Positions 26,482-34,030 of a DNA stretch of 64,000 nucleotides are shown one piece after another. Source of the DNA: Arthrobacter sp. B1I2. Lineage in GTDB: Bacteria; Actinomycetota; Actinomycetes; Actinomycetales; Micrococcaceae. The notes beneath the pieces are model-generated. The model saw nothing but the letters and a program-made list of their open reading frames with translations. It searched no databases and was not told the origin of the DNA. How positions within the stretch are numbered: the stretch's first letter is position 1; every line of letters starts with the position of its first letter. A program made the translations under genes and the position numbers. The DNA lies in assembly GCF_030816485.1 (NCBI RefSeq), contig NZ_JAUSYC010000001.1, positions 3,968,001 through 4,032,000 of the forward strand, given 5' to 3'.

Positions 26482-29400
26482 GTTGGTGTTCCTTACGCAG
26501 GGAGCCCTCGTCACGTGAGATGCCGGTCCGCGGCCGTCGGGCAGGCATGGGAATTGCAAGAATCACTGTCAGCCCAATCACCGTGATCTGGGTGGCGGCA
26601 GCCCAGAACGACCAGGGGTTTTCGTAGCGGACCGTCAATTGCCCGCCCGACGCCGGAAGGGTGAACGCCTGGGACCAGCCGGAGGTGGTGGAGGTCAGCT
26701 TCCGCCCGTCGAGCCAGGCACTCCAGCCCGGATCAGCGCGCTCGGCAAGGACCACCAACCGGCCTTCGGCACCTGCCGGGACAGCGGCGTCGACATCAGC
26801 AGTCCCGGAGCCCACCAGGGCCGTGGCCTCACCGCGGGAATCGACGATCCGGACGCGGTGGGCAACATCGGCGGCCTGGACGGCCGGCTGGCTCAGCGGG
26901 CTGATGCGCCACAGCCACCCGACGTCGGTCTGTCCCACGGCCACCAGGCCGGGAACTGCATCCATCCGGCTGGCGGTCAGCTGCGCTGCGGTGTCGGCGG
27001 AGCGCAGCACCACAAATCCGACCCCGAGTTGTTCGAGCTCCGTGCGCGGGTCCACACCCTGACCGGCGACCAGGGTGGCCACGACGCGGCGGACAGCGGC
27101 GGTGACGTCGTCGTCGTCGCGCACCTCTTCCGCGCCCGGAGCGCCGATGATGTTCCGCGCGGAGGCGATGGCCGAGAGGCTGTCCAGCGTGGTGCCGCTC
27201 CCGCGCATCAGCGCCGCCTTGAAGGTGCCGTCGTCTTCGGTGCTGAGCAGGAGCGTTCGTGTCTGTTCCGGCCCGGTCCCCCGGTCGATGGCGGTGGCCG
27301 GAAGGGACTGCCCGGTGGCGGCCTCCACCAGCCGCGGGGCGCCCAGGGCTCCCCCGGTGGCGGAAGCAGCCGCTGCGGGCGCGTCTCCCGGCGTTGCTGC
27401 CGGTGCGGCACCGGTTGCGGCCGGACGCAGCAGGTTCTGCGCGGACCAGGCTGCCATGCCGGCCAGCGGCCCTGCCAGCAGTACTACCAGGCACAGCGCC
27501 AAACCGGCGCGGCCTGCCGTCCTGGGCTTCGTGCCGGCACCGGAAGCGCGCTGCGCAGCGGACAGCAGCTGCTCGGCTCCGAGGAGTGCCGCCGCAAGTA
27601 GGGCGAAGGACGCGGCGGACACTGCCGGCCCGGTGAAAGGCGTCACCATGACGTCCGCGTTCAGGCCCGTGGCAACGTGGCCGGCCAGCCAGCCGCCCAC
27701 CAGTACGATAAGGGCGGCAATCCAGAACCATCCGGCAGTCCGCGCCCGGTGCCCCGTGCTGAAGAGACCCACCACGGCAAGGACCAGCACGGGCCCCGCG
27801 ATGAGCAGTGCCAGGAGCAGGGCCCATGGCACCGTACCGCCTGGAAATGCCGCCAGCCCTTGGAGGCCGCCGGCAGGGTCGAATGACAGTGGCTGGCCCA
27901 GGACTTGCTGCCACAGCGGGGCGGCGTCAAACGCCAGTGGGAGTCCGGGGTCGGCCAGCAGCGCCCTCGGCCTGTCCATCGTGGACAGCGCGAATGGGAT
28001 GAAAAGGGCGGCGCTGGGCAACAGCGCCCACCACACCGTCCGCCCTCGCCGTCCCAGCAGGAGGCCGCAGAGTACGATGACGACAGTTGCCGGGACGAGC
28101 AGGGAGGGCGCCGACGCAACTGTGACCGCCAGTGCCAGGCCGGCAGCTGCGGACGCCGTCCACGATGGCACCCCGTTGATGCCGGCCTTGGCCGCGGGCA
28201 TGTCAGCGAAGCCGTACTCCGGTGCCGGCGAGGGGCTGAAGCGCCCGTGGCCCACCGCCGAGCCGGTAGCCCGCAGCAGGCCCAGGACCACCAGCGGCAG
28301 CATGATGTGCGCGATCAATGCACCGGCGCGGCCCTGGTTCAGAGCGGCCTGGAGTGCCGGCGCGGCAGCCCAGAAAACGGCCGCCACAAAGCGGAGCCGG
28401 CGGCGCACAGTCAACCCGCCCGCCGCGAACCACGCGGTAAGTCCGGAGAGCGGGGCGCCGAGCAGGAGCAGCCATGCCATGGCCGGGTTGGCGTCACCTC
28501 CCCCGAAGACGCCGACGATCCAGAGGACATAGTCAAAGGGATCGCCGCGGCCGGGTAGTCCCGTTCCCAGGCTGACCCACCAGCTGGAGGCGTTGTGCCA
28601 GATGTCCCCCAGGTTGGCGGAGACGGGAATCAGGGCGCCACCGGCCACGGCTGGGGCGCGGAACAGCCCGGCCAGGGCCAGGAGCGAGGCCACTGCCGCA
28701 ATGATGACGGCGGCCAGGGCACCATTGCCCACCCAGCCGCGTTTACTGGTGGCCAGGGCGGCAAAGTCGTCCGCGGCATCGCCGGTGGGCTGGTGCGCGA
28801 GCGGATCCTGTACGAGGTGATCAGCCCCTGATCCGTCGGATCCCAGCGCCTCCATTAATGACCTGCGGTGGCTCCACACCTCGCGGCGGGGCGTTTGGAG
28901 CTTGCGGATCACCGACCGGCGGATGCGCCGCGTGCGTTTGGCTGCCCGCCGGGCCCTCGCCACGGCCCCGGGCCGGCCCAGCGCGGCGCAGGTGGCAAGA
29001 AGCTGCGAAATGCCGTGGCCGGGATCCTTGACGACGATGCTGAGGACCAGCTTGAAAAGGCTGCCAAGCAGAGCACCAATGCCGTGGACGGGCACCATCC
29101 AGAGCGGGCTGTGCTTCAGGCGCAGGTGGACCTGGGCCTTACGGGCTGCGGAGGGATTTCCCAGGGCGTGCGGCCGGTGCGCCACGTGGAACATCCGGGC
29201 CGCGGGGACAACCACCACGCGGTGGCCTGCCAGGCGGTTCCGCCAGCAGAAGTCGACGTCGTCGCCGCTGCCGGGCAGGGCGGGGTCGAAACCGCCCAGG
29301 TGTTCCCAAATGTCCCGGCGGACAAGCATGCCTGCGGAATTGACGGCAAAGGTATCAGTGCGGCCGTCGTACTGGCCCTGGTCCACCTCATCAGCATCGA

Positions 29401-29839
29401 TCAGGGTAAGGCGCTCGGCCCACCGGCTGGTGGAAAGCCCCACATCCATCAGTTTCCGGGGCGAATGCCAGTCCAGTTGCTTGCAGCCGGCGACGGTTAC
29501 CGAAGGGGCGCGCTCCACGGCACCAAGGAGTTCGGCCAGGGCCTCCGGTGCCGGCGCGGCGTCGTCGTGCAGCAGCCAGATCCACTCCGTGCCGGCACCG
29601 CCGGCGGTTCCATGGAAGGGCACCAGCGCTTCGAGGGCGGCGGAGACGGCGGCGCCCATGCCGCCCTTGCCCCGTGGGTGGCTGGCCACGCCGGCCTCAC
29701 CCAGGGCTTCCCGCAGGAGACCATAGGAGTCGTCGCGGGACCCCGTGTCGACGCCGATGGCTCGGTCAACCGGCCGCGTTTGGGCCGCGAGTGCCGAAAG
29801 GGTTCTGGGCAGATAGGCACTGCCGTTGTGGGCGACCAC
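26474..29839 (-). CDS. large membrane glycosyltransferase, family 2 domain plus polytopic C-terminal region
   Basis: A protein of at least 1121 residues. The N-terminal 300 residues form a GT2-type domain (AHNGSAYLPRTLSALAAQTRPVDR, DTGSRD, acidic DDDVDFCWRNRLAGH). From about residue 375 there are about a dozen transmembrane helices and extracytoplasmic loops, and a final helix near the C-terminus. It probably builds an envelope polysaccharide or modifies a lipid-linked substrate; donor and acceptor are unknown. The only GTG/ATG start in frame (29839) falls inside the first beta-strand (VTAVVVAHNG), so about ten native N-terminal residues are upstream in the frame and the real start is unusual or disrupted. 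Lies 29 bp after whiB and overlaps DUF5719. Confidence 0.87.
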   Translation of the reverse strand: MVAHNGSAYLPRTLSALAAQTRPVDRAIGVDTGSRDDSYGLLREALGEAGVASHPRGKGGMGAAVSAALEALVPFHGTAGGAGTEWIWLLHDDAAPAPEALAELLGAVERAPSVTVAGCKQLDWHSPRKLMDVGLSTSRWAERLTLIDADEVDQGQYDGRTDTFAVNSAGMLVRRDIWEHLGGFDPALPGSGDDVDFCWRNRLAGHRVVVVPAARMFHVAHRPHALGNPSAARKAQVHLRLKHSPLWMVPVHGIGALLGSLFKLVLSIVVKDPGHGISQLLATCAALGRPGAVARARRAAKRTRRIRRSVIRKLQTPRREVWSHRRSLMEALGSDGSGADHLVQDPLAHQPTGDAADDFAALATSKRGWVGNGALAAVIIAAVASLLALAGLFRAPAVAGGALIPVSANLGDIWHNASSWWVSLGTGLPGRGDPFDYVLWIVGVFGGGDANPAMAWLLLLGAPLSGLTAWFAAGGLTVRRRLRFVAAVFWAAAPALQAALNQGRAGALIAHIMLPLVVLGLLRATGSAVGHGRFSPSPAPEYGFADMPAAKAGINGVPSWTASAAAGLALAVTVASAPSLLVPATVVIVLCGLLLGRRGRTVWWALLPSAALFIPFALSTMDRPRALLADPGLPLAFDAAPLWQQVLGQPLSFDPAGGLQGLAAFPGGTVPWALLLALLIAGPVLVLAVVGLFSTGHRARTAGWFWIAALIVLVGGWLAGHVATGLNADVMVTPFTGPAVSAASFALLAAALLGAEQLLSAAQRASGAGTKPRTAGRAGLALCLVVLLAGPLAGMAAWSAQNLLRPAATGAAPAATPGDAPAAAASATGGALGAPRLVEAATGQSLPATAIDRGTGPEQTRTLLLSTEDDGTFKAALMRGSGTTLDSLSAIASARNIIGAPGAEEVRDDDDVTAAVRRVVATLVAGQGVDPRTELEQLGVGFVVLRSADTAAQLTASRMDAVPGLVAVGQTDVGWLWRISPLSQPAVQAADVAHRVRIVDSRGEATALVGSGTADVDAAVPAGAEGRLVVLAERADPGWSAWLDGRKLTSTTSGWSQAFTLPASGGQLTVRYENPWSFWAAATQITVIGLTVILAIPMPARRPRTGISRDEGSLRKEHQHA

Positions 29840-29868
29840 AACGGCAGTGACATGGACATTCTGAAGAA

Positions 29869-30402
29869 TTAGATTGCTCGCTTCCTTAGCCGCCGGCGCT
29901 CACGCTCGGAAAGGCCTCCCCAGATGCCGAACCGTTCGTCGTTGGCCAGCGCATACTCCAGGCACTGCGACCTGACATTGCAGGCACCGCAGACCTTCTT
30001 GGCATCGCGGGTGGAGCCGCCCTTTTCCGGGAAAAAAGCTTCGGGATCCGTCTGGGCACACAAAGCGTCCGTCTGCCAGCCCAGCTCGCCCTCGTCGTCG
30101 AAATCCTGCTGGAGCGGCAGCCCGATCCATACCGGCTGGGCAGTACCGGGCGAAGCCAGTTCCATTGGCGGATCAAGATCGTCTTCCGGTTCCGCACCGC
30201 CGTCGAGGAGGGCTTCGTGCGCCGCAAGGAACGCGGTGGCCTGGTCCTCAAGGATGCTGCTGGAATTCCTGTTGTACCGCTCTGCAGCATCAGGATCGGC
30301 GGGATCCACGTACCAATCGCTTGGCACTCCCCGCGCACGGTACTTTGCCGTTGCCTGGCCGGCCACGACGGCATCTTCCTGGATACGCTCTGCTTGCCCC
30401 AC
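29869..30402 (-). CDS. whiB: WhiB family iron-sulfur transcriptional regulator (WhiB2-like)
   Basis: A 177-residue Wbl protein. The C-terminal domain has the four [4Fe-4S] cysteines in TDALCAQTDP, KKVCGACNVRSQC, the GIWGG turn and a basic tail RERRRLRKR. An unusually long acidic N-terminal region of about 100 residues precedes it. WhiB2-type proteins control septation and division in actinobacteria. GTG at 30402 has an excellent AGGAGGG ribosome-binding site at 6-nt spacing. The promoter (TTGACT-N17-TGTAAT) overlaps a dyad, suggesting repression. Synteny with the metallopeptidase and DUF3499 supports the WhiB2 assignment; manB, usually here, is not in the locus. Confidence 0.9.
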   Translation of the reverse strand: MGQAERIQEDAVVAGQATAKYRARGVPSDWYVDPADPDAAERYNRNSSSILEDQATAFLAAHEALLDGGAEPEDDLDPPMELASPGTAQPVWIGLPLQQDFDDEGELGWQTDALCAQTDPEAFFPEKGGSTRDAKKVCGACNVRSQCLEYALANDERFGIWGGLSERERRRLRKRAI

Positions 30403-30485
30403 GGCGACCCTCCTGATGTTTCAGCCACTGCCTGGATACATGGACACTCGGTTGTGTGCCGGTATTTACGCAATTGCTTTAGTTA

Positions 30486-30518
30486 CCTAATTACACGTGT
30501 GTAACTAGGGTGAGTCAA
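30486..30518 (-). promoter_or_regulatory. whiB promoter with overlapping dyad
   Basis: On the leftward strand TTGACT (30518-30513) and TGTAAT (30495-30490) are separated by 17 nt. The dyad CCTAATTACAC / GTGTAACTAGG (30486-30496 and 30499-30509, one mismatch, 2-nt spacer) covers the -10 and spacer. Half-sites TTACAC and GTGTAA fit the BldD consensus half-sites (TNACNC/GNGTNA), but spacing is 2 rather than 1. A repressor site is likely; the protein is not identified. Confidence 0.55.
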
Positions 30519-30560
30519 GCCGTCGCCGGAATAATAGACAGTCGAAGCGGCGAACTTTGC

Positions 30561-30603
30561 GCACGCCACGCCCGGGATTTTTCACCGCCCGGGCGTGGCG
30601 TGC
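30561..30603. repeat. 16-bp perfect inverted repeat upstream of whiB
   Basis: GCACGCCACGCCCGGG (30561-30576) and its exact reverse complement (30588-30603) flank an 11-nt loop. It has no U-tract; role unknown. It is part of the 393-bp whiB/TIGR03089 intergenic region (30403-30795), which otherwise holds the whiB promoter, alternating hairpins and a CRP-like site, but no gene. Confidence 0.6.
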
Positions 30604-30605
30604 CC

Positions 30606-30671
30606 GACGGGTGGGGACCGAACGGCAAAAAACCCGTCAATCCTGTGAGCTGACGGGGAAAATACCCCGTC
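30606..30671 (-). promoter_or_regulatory. alternating hairpins with a T-tract (attenuator- or sRNA-terminator-like)
   Basis: Read leftward, four segments occur: GACGGGG (30671-30665), CCCCGTC (30658-30652), GACGGGT (30638-30632) and ACCCGTC (30612-30606). Segments 1-2, 2-3 or 3-4 can pair, and the 2-3 hairpin is followed by TTTTTT. This is the logic of an attenuator or of a small-RNA terminator. It lies upstream of the whiB promoter, so any regulated leftward transcript would start farther right. Confidence 0.45.
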
Positions 30672-30705
30672 TCCCCGCAAATAGCAAGCACACTTAGCAA
30701 CGCCC

Positions 30706-30719
30706 GTGATTAACATCAC
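30706..30719. promoter_or_regulatory. CRP/GlxR-like site
   Basis: GTGATTAACATCAC matches the core GTGA-N6-TCAC of CRP-family operators. It is 77 bp before TIGR03089 and near the possible leftward transcript start described above. Confidence 0.35.
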
Positions 30720-30795
30720 TCCAGCACTCCCCTCCCATCACGGCGTCCAGGCACGCGGATGACCAGCGGACCGCCGGAAGTGGCAGGATGAAGCC

Positions 30796-31497
30796 ATGAC
30801 GACTATCCCCGTAACCGACCTGCTGGGCAGCCTTCGCTCCGGCAACTCCACAGCACCCCGCCTGACCTGGTACGGGCCCGATTCCGAGCGGGTGGAACTG
30901 TCGGGACGGGTCCTGGACAACTGGGTGGCCAAGACCAGCAACCTGCTGCAGGACGAACTGGATGCGGAGCCGGGCATGCGGCTGCGGCTTGCGCTTCCGG
31001 CCCACTGGAAAGCCCTGGTCTGGGCACTGGCCGGCTGGCAGGTTGGCCTGGAGACCGTGCTCGACGGCGGTCCGGCGGACTTCCTGGCCACTGATGATCC
31101 CGCAGGCGCCGTGGAACAGCACGACGCCGTCATTGCAGTTGCTCTGCCGGCCCTGGCCATGCGCTGGACCGGGGAGCTCCCCGCCGGCTGCTTTGACTAC
31201 GCGGCGGACGTGCGGTCACACGGGGACGTGTTTATGCCGCATTCCGATCCGGATCCGTCAGCCTGCGCGGTCCGCACGCAGGAGGGGCGCATTATCCGGC
31301 ACAGGGAGCTGATCAGCGGTTTCGCCCTGCCGCATACGGAAGGCGCCAGGCTGCATATACCTGCGGATAAGGGACTGGAATCCGCGTTGGCCAACGCGCT
31401 GGGAGCCTGGCAGCAGGACGGCTCCGTGGTGCTGACCCACCCGGACGTGGCGCTTACCGGCAAACTGCTCGCGGACGAACGCATCCACGGCAGCTAG
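30796..31497 (+). CDS. TIGR03089 family protein
   Basis: A 233-residue actinobacterial protein of unknown function resembling a degenerate N-terminal part of an AMP-binding (ANL) domain, with features such as PRLTWYGPDSERVELSG and the LPAHWKALVWALAGWQVG segment; the catalytic motifs of acyl-CoA ligases are absent. CAGGAT six nt before the ATG resembles the leaderless promoters elsewhere in the window. Divergent from whiB. The position near an LCP gene matches the mycobacterial Rv3267-Rv3268 arrangement. Confidence 0.82.
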   Translation: MTTIPVTDLLGSLRSGNSTAPRLTWYGPDSERVELSGRVLDNWVAKTSNLLQDELDAEPGMRLRLALPAHWKALVWALAGWQVGLETVLDGGPADFLATDDPAGAVEQHDAVIAVALPALAMRWTGELPAGCFDYAADVRSHGDVFMPHSDPDPSACAVRTQEGRIIRHRELISGFALPHTEGARLHIPADKGLESALANALGAWQQDGSVVLTHPDVALTGKLLADERIHGS

Positions 31498-31509
31498 CAG
31501 CCGCGCAAC

Positions 31510-32118
31510 CTAGGCCTTGGGGCCGCCGTCTGCGGGAGCGGATGCCGGACGTTCAGCAGCCCGTGCGTGCTCCTTGTGGGGGTGTGCTTCGAGAATCTCG
31601 TGGTCGTGGGAGAATTCCGGCTCCTGGTCCAGTTCCTGGTTGAACACCAGGAAGCGGTACGCGAAGAAGCGGACCACTGTGGCAACCAGGATGCCGGCCA
31701 CGCCGGCGAGGAACAGCAGGTTCTTGTTGTCGATGCCCAGCCCGTACTTGGCCAATGCCGTAAAACCGGTGGAAATCCCAATGCCGATGCCGTTGATGAG
31801 CACGAACATCGCAAACTCACGGAGTATGTTGGCTTGGCGCCGGTGCCGGAAAGTCCAGAAGCGGTTCGCAATCCAGGAGAAAACCGTAGCTATCGTGGCA
31901 CCCACAAAGCGGGCCTTTGCCTCGCTGTCGGACATGGGCCCGTGCATCAGGTAATAGGTCAAGCCGTTGTCGATAACGAACGCCACACCGCCCACAGCCC
32001 CGAACTTGGCCACCTCGCGCCAAAAAAGTGAGGCGAGCCCCCGGATACGATCTGCAAGTGCGCTAAACATGACCCTCCATGGCCGTCCGAACTGTGGGCC
32101 ACTCGGCCAAGGGTCCAT
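31510..32118 (-). CDS. GtrA family membrane protein
   Basis: A 202-residue protein with four transmembrane helices (FGAVGGVAFVIDNGLTYYLM, IATVFSWIANRFWTFRHRR, FAMFVLINGIGIGIS, LLFLAGVAGILVATVVRFFAYRF), typical of GtrA/flippase-like proteins that help move polyprenyl-linked sugars; the charged NRFWTF motif is conserved. The C-terminal tail is acidic and His-rich. ATG at 32118 has GGGGG at 5 nt; an ATG at 32070 (MFSALADR) is an alternative. Divergent from purK, as in mycobacteria (Rv3277/Rv3276c). Confidence 0.87.
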   Translation of the reverse strand: MDPWPSGPQFGRPWRVMFSALADRIRGLASLFWREVAKFGAVGGVAFVIDNGLTYYLMHGPMSDSEAKARFVGATIATVFSWIANRFWTFRHRRQANILREFAMFVLINGIGIGISTGFTALAKYGLGIDNKNLLFLAGVAGILVATVVRFFAYRFLVFNQELDQEPEFSHDHEILEAHPHKEHARAAERPASAPADGGPKA

Positions 32119-32229
32119 TTTAGCCCCCAAAGCTTTGAGCCGGCCTCCGCAAGCAGGAGCGCAGTATCCCGACGGCGTAAAATCTGCTTCCCCGCCGGAC
32201 TGTCAAAGCGGGATCCGGCCCGTCTTCGG

Positions 32230-32235
32230 TAGGCT
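32230..32235 (+). promoter_or_regulatory. leaderless -10 box of purK
   Basis: TAGGCT, 7 nt, then GTG at 32243; helps place the start. Confidence 0.55.
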
Positions 32236-32242
32236 GGCATAT

Positions 32243-33439
32243 GTGACTTTTCCAGTGATAGGCGTGGTTGGCGGCGGCCAGCTCGCGCGAATGATGGCCC
32301 CTGCCGCTACAGCACTCGGCTTTGAACTCCGCGTCCTCGCCGAGGGTGATGACGTTTCCGCAGTGTCGGCCGTGCCCGCCACGCCCGTGGGCGATTACAA
32401 GGACCTGCAGACGCTCCTGGACTTTTCCAAGGGCCTGGACGTGATGACGTTCGACCACGAGCATGTGCCGACGGACCACCTCCGTGCCCTCCAGGAAGCC
32501 GGAGTCAACGTCCAGCCCGGGCCGGACGCACTGGTCCATGCCCAGGACAAACTGGTCATGCGTGCCGCCATCGACCGGCTGGAACTGCCCAACCCCGCGT
32601 GGGCGTCGGTGGCGGACGTTGCCGCGCTGGTCCGTTTTGGCGACGAAACCGGCTGGCCCGTTGTCCTGAAGACCCCGCGCGGCGGATATGACGGAAAGGG
32701 AGTGAGGATCGTGGCCTCGGCTGAGGAGGCCGCGGAGGCCGAAGACTGGTTCGACGCCATGAGTCCCCTGCTGGCTGAGGCAAAAGTCGAGTTCACCCGT
32801 GAACTCTCCGCACTCGTGGCGCGCACTCCCGACGGCGAGGCCCGGGCCTGGCCGGTGGTCCACACCATCCAGGTGGACGGTGTCTGTGACGAAGTGATTG
32901 CACCCGCAATGGACATTCCGCTGGAAGTTGCTGCCGCTGCCGAGGATGCCGCCTTGCGCATCGCCGCCGAGCTGGACGTGACCGGCGTCCTTGCCGTGGA
33001 ACTCTTCGAAACCCCAGGCAGCGGGGCCGGATTCCTGATCAACGAACTGGCCATGCGGCCGCACAACACCGGCCACTGGACGCAGGACGGTTCCATTACC
33101 AGCCAGTTTGAACAACACCTCCGCGCCGTCCTGAACCTGCCTTTGGGCGCCACCGACGCGCTGGCACCCGTGACTGTCATGAAGAACTTCCTGGGCGGGG
33201 AAAACCAGGACCTGTACTCCGCCTACCCCATGGCGCTTGCCGCCGAGCCGGCCGCGAAGGTCCACTGCTACGGCAAATCCGTGCGGCCCGGACGTAAGAT
33301 CGGCCACGTCAACCTGGTGGGGAATTCCACCGGGGAGGTCGGCTCGGTGCGCCGCCGGGCCGCGGCCGTGGCAGGCATCATCCGTGACGGCCGGGTTGGC
33401 ACCGACGAACCTTCCGCAATATTCGAGGAGAACGCATGA
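32243..33439 (+). CDS. purK: 5-(carboxyamino)imidazole ribonucleotide synthase PurK
   Basis: ATP-grasp enzyme carboxylating AIR with bicarbonate in purine synthesis. The 398-residue protein begins [14 protein letters not shown] and has [15 protein letters not shown] (ATP loop), an acidic AVELFETP and [16 protein letters not shown]. All family hallmarks are present. The GTG at 32243 coincides with a leaderless promoter; longer upstream reading is antisense to gtrA. Overlaps purE by 4 bp, indicating coupled translation. Confidence 0.95.
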   Translation: MTFPVIGVVGGGQLARMMAPAATALGFELRVLAEGDDVSAVSAVPATPVGDYKDLQTLLDFSKGLDVMTFDHEHVPTDHLRALQEAGVNVQPGPDALVHAQDKLVMRAAIDRLELPNPAWASVADVAALVRFGDETGWPVVLKTPRGGYDGKGVRIVASAEEAAEAEDWFDAMSPLLAEAKVEFTRELSALVARTPDGEARAWPVVHTIQVDGVCDEVIAPAMDIPLEVAAAAEDAALRIAAELDVTGVLAVELFETPGSGAGFLINELAMRPHNTGHWTQDGSITSQFEQHLRAVLNLPLGATDALAPVTVMKNFLGGENQDLYSAYPMALAAEPAAKVHCYGKSVRPGRKIGHVNLVGNSTGEVGSVRRRAAAVAGIIRDGRVGTDEPSAIFEENA

Positions 33440-34020
33440 GCGCCGAAGCCCCCACAACCGCCGGTACCGGCGCCAGTCCCCTGGTTGGCCTGGTCATGGG
33501 CTCCGACTCGGACTGGCCGGTCATGGAGGCTGCGGCAGATGCCCTGGCTGAATTCGGCATCCCCTTTGAAGCGGACGTCGTCTCAGCCCACCGGATGCCC
33601 ACCGAGATGATCCGGTATGGCCAGACCGCCCACGAACGCGGCCTGCGGGTAATCATTGCCGGCGCCGGCGGTGCCGCCCACCTGCCCGGCATGCTCGCCA
33701 GCGTCACGCCGCTGCCCGTGATCGGCGTTCCCGTTCCCTTGAAGACGCTGGACGGAATGGACTCGCTGCTGTCCATCGTCCAGATGCCCGCCGGCGTGCC
33801 GGTAGCCACCGTCTCCATCGCAGGGGCACGCAACGCCGGGCTCCTGGCCGTGCGGATGCTTGCCTCCGGCACTGACGAATTTGCCTCTTCACTGCGCGCG
33901 GACCTCCTTGACTTCGCCGCCGACCTCAACGCAGTCGCTTCCCGCAAGGGCGCAAGCCTGCGGCAAAAGGTCAGCGAAGTCTTCCCCGGCGGCTCCAGCG
34001 CTCTCCGGGGCAGCCGTTAG
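33436..34020 (+). CDS. purE: 5-(carboxyamino)imidazole ribonucleotide mutase PurE
   Basis: Converts N5-CAIR to CAIR. The 194-residue protein has [14 protein letters not shown], the SAHRMP motif (catalytic Ser/His) and [14 protein letters not shown] ribosome-binding site GAGGAG precedes the ATG, which overlaps the purK stop (ATGA). The class-I PurE partner of PurK is expected here, and the pair works together. Confidence 0.95.
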   Translation: MSAEAPTTAGTGASPLVGLVMGSDSDWPVMEAAADALAEFGIPFEADVVSAHRMPTEMIRYGQTAHERGLRVIIAGAGGAAHLPGMLASVTPLPVIGVPVPLKTLDGMDSLLSIVQMPAGVPVATVSIAGARNAGLLAVRMLASGTDEFASSLRADLLDFAADLNAVASRKGASLRQKVSEVFPGGSSALRGSR

Positions 34021-34030
34021 GGCGGCGGAC

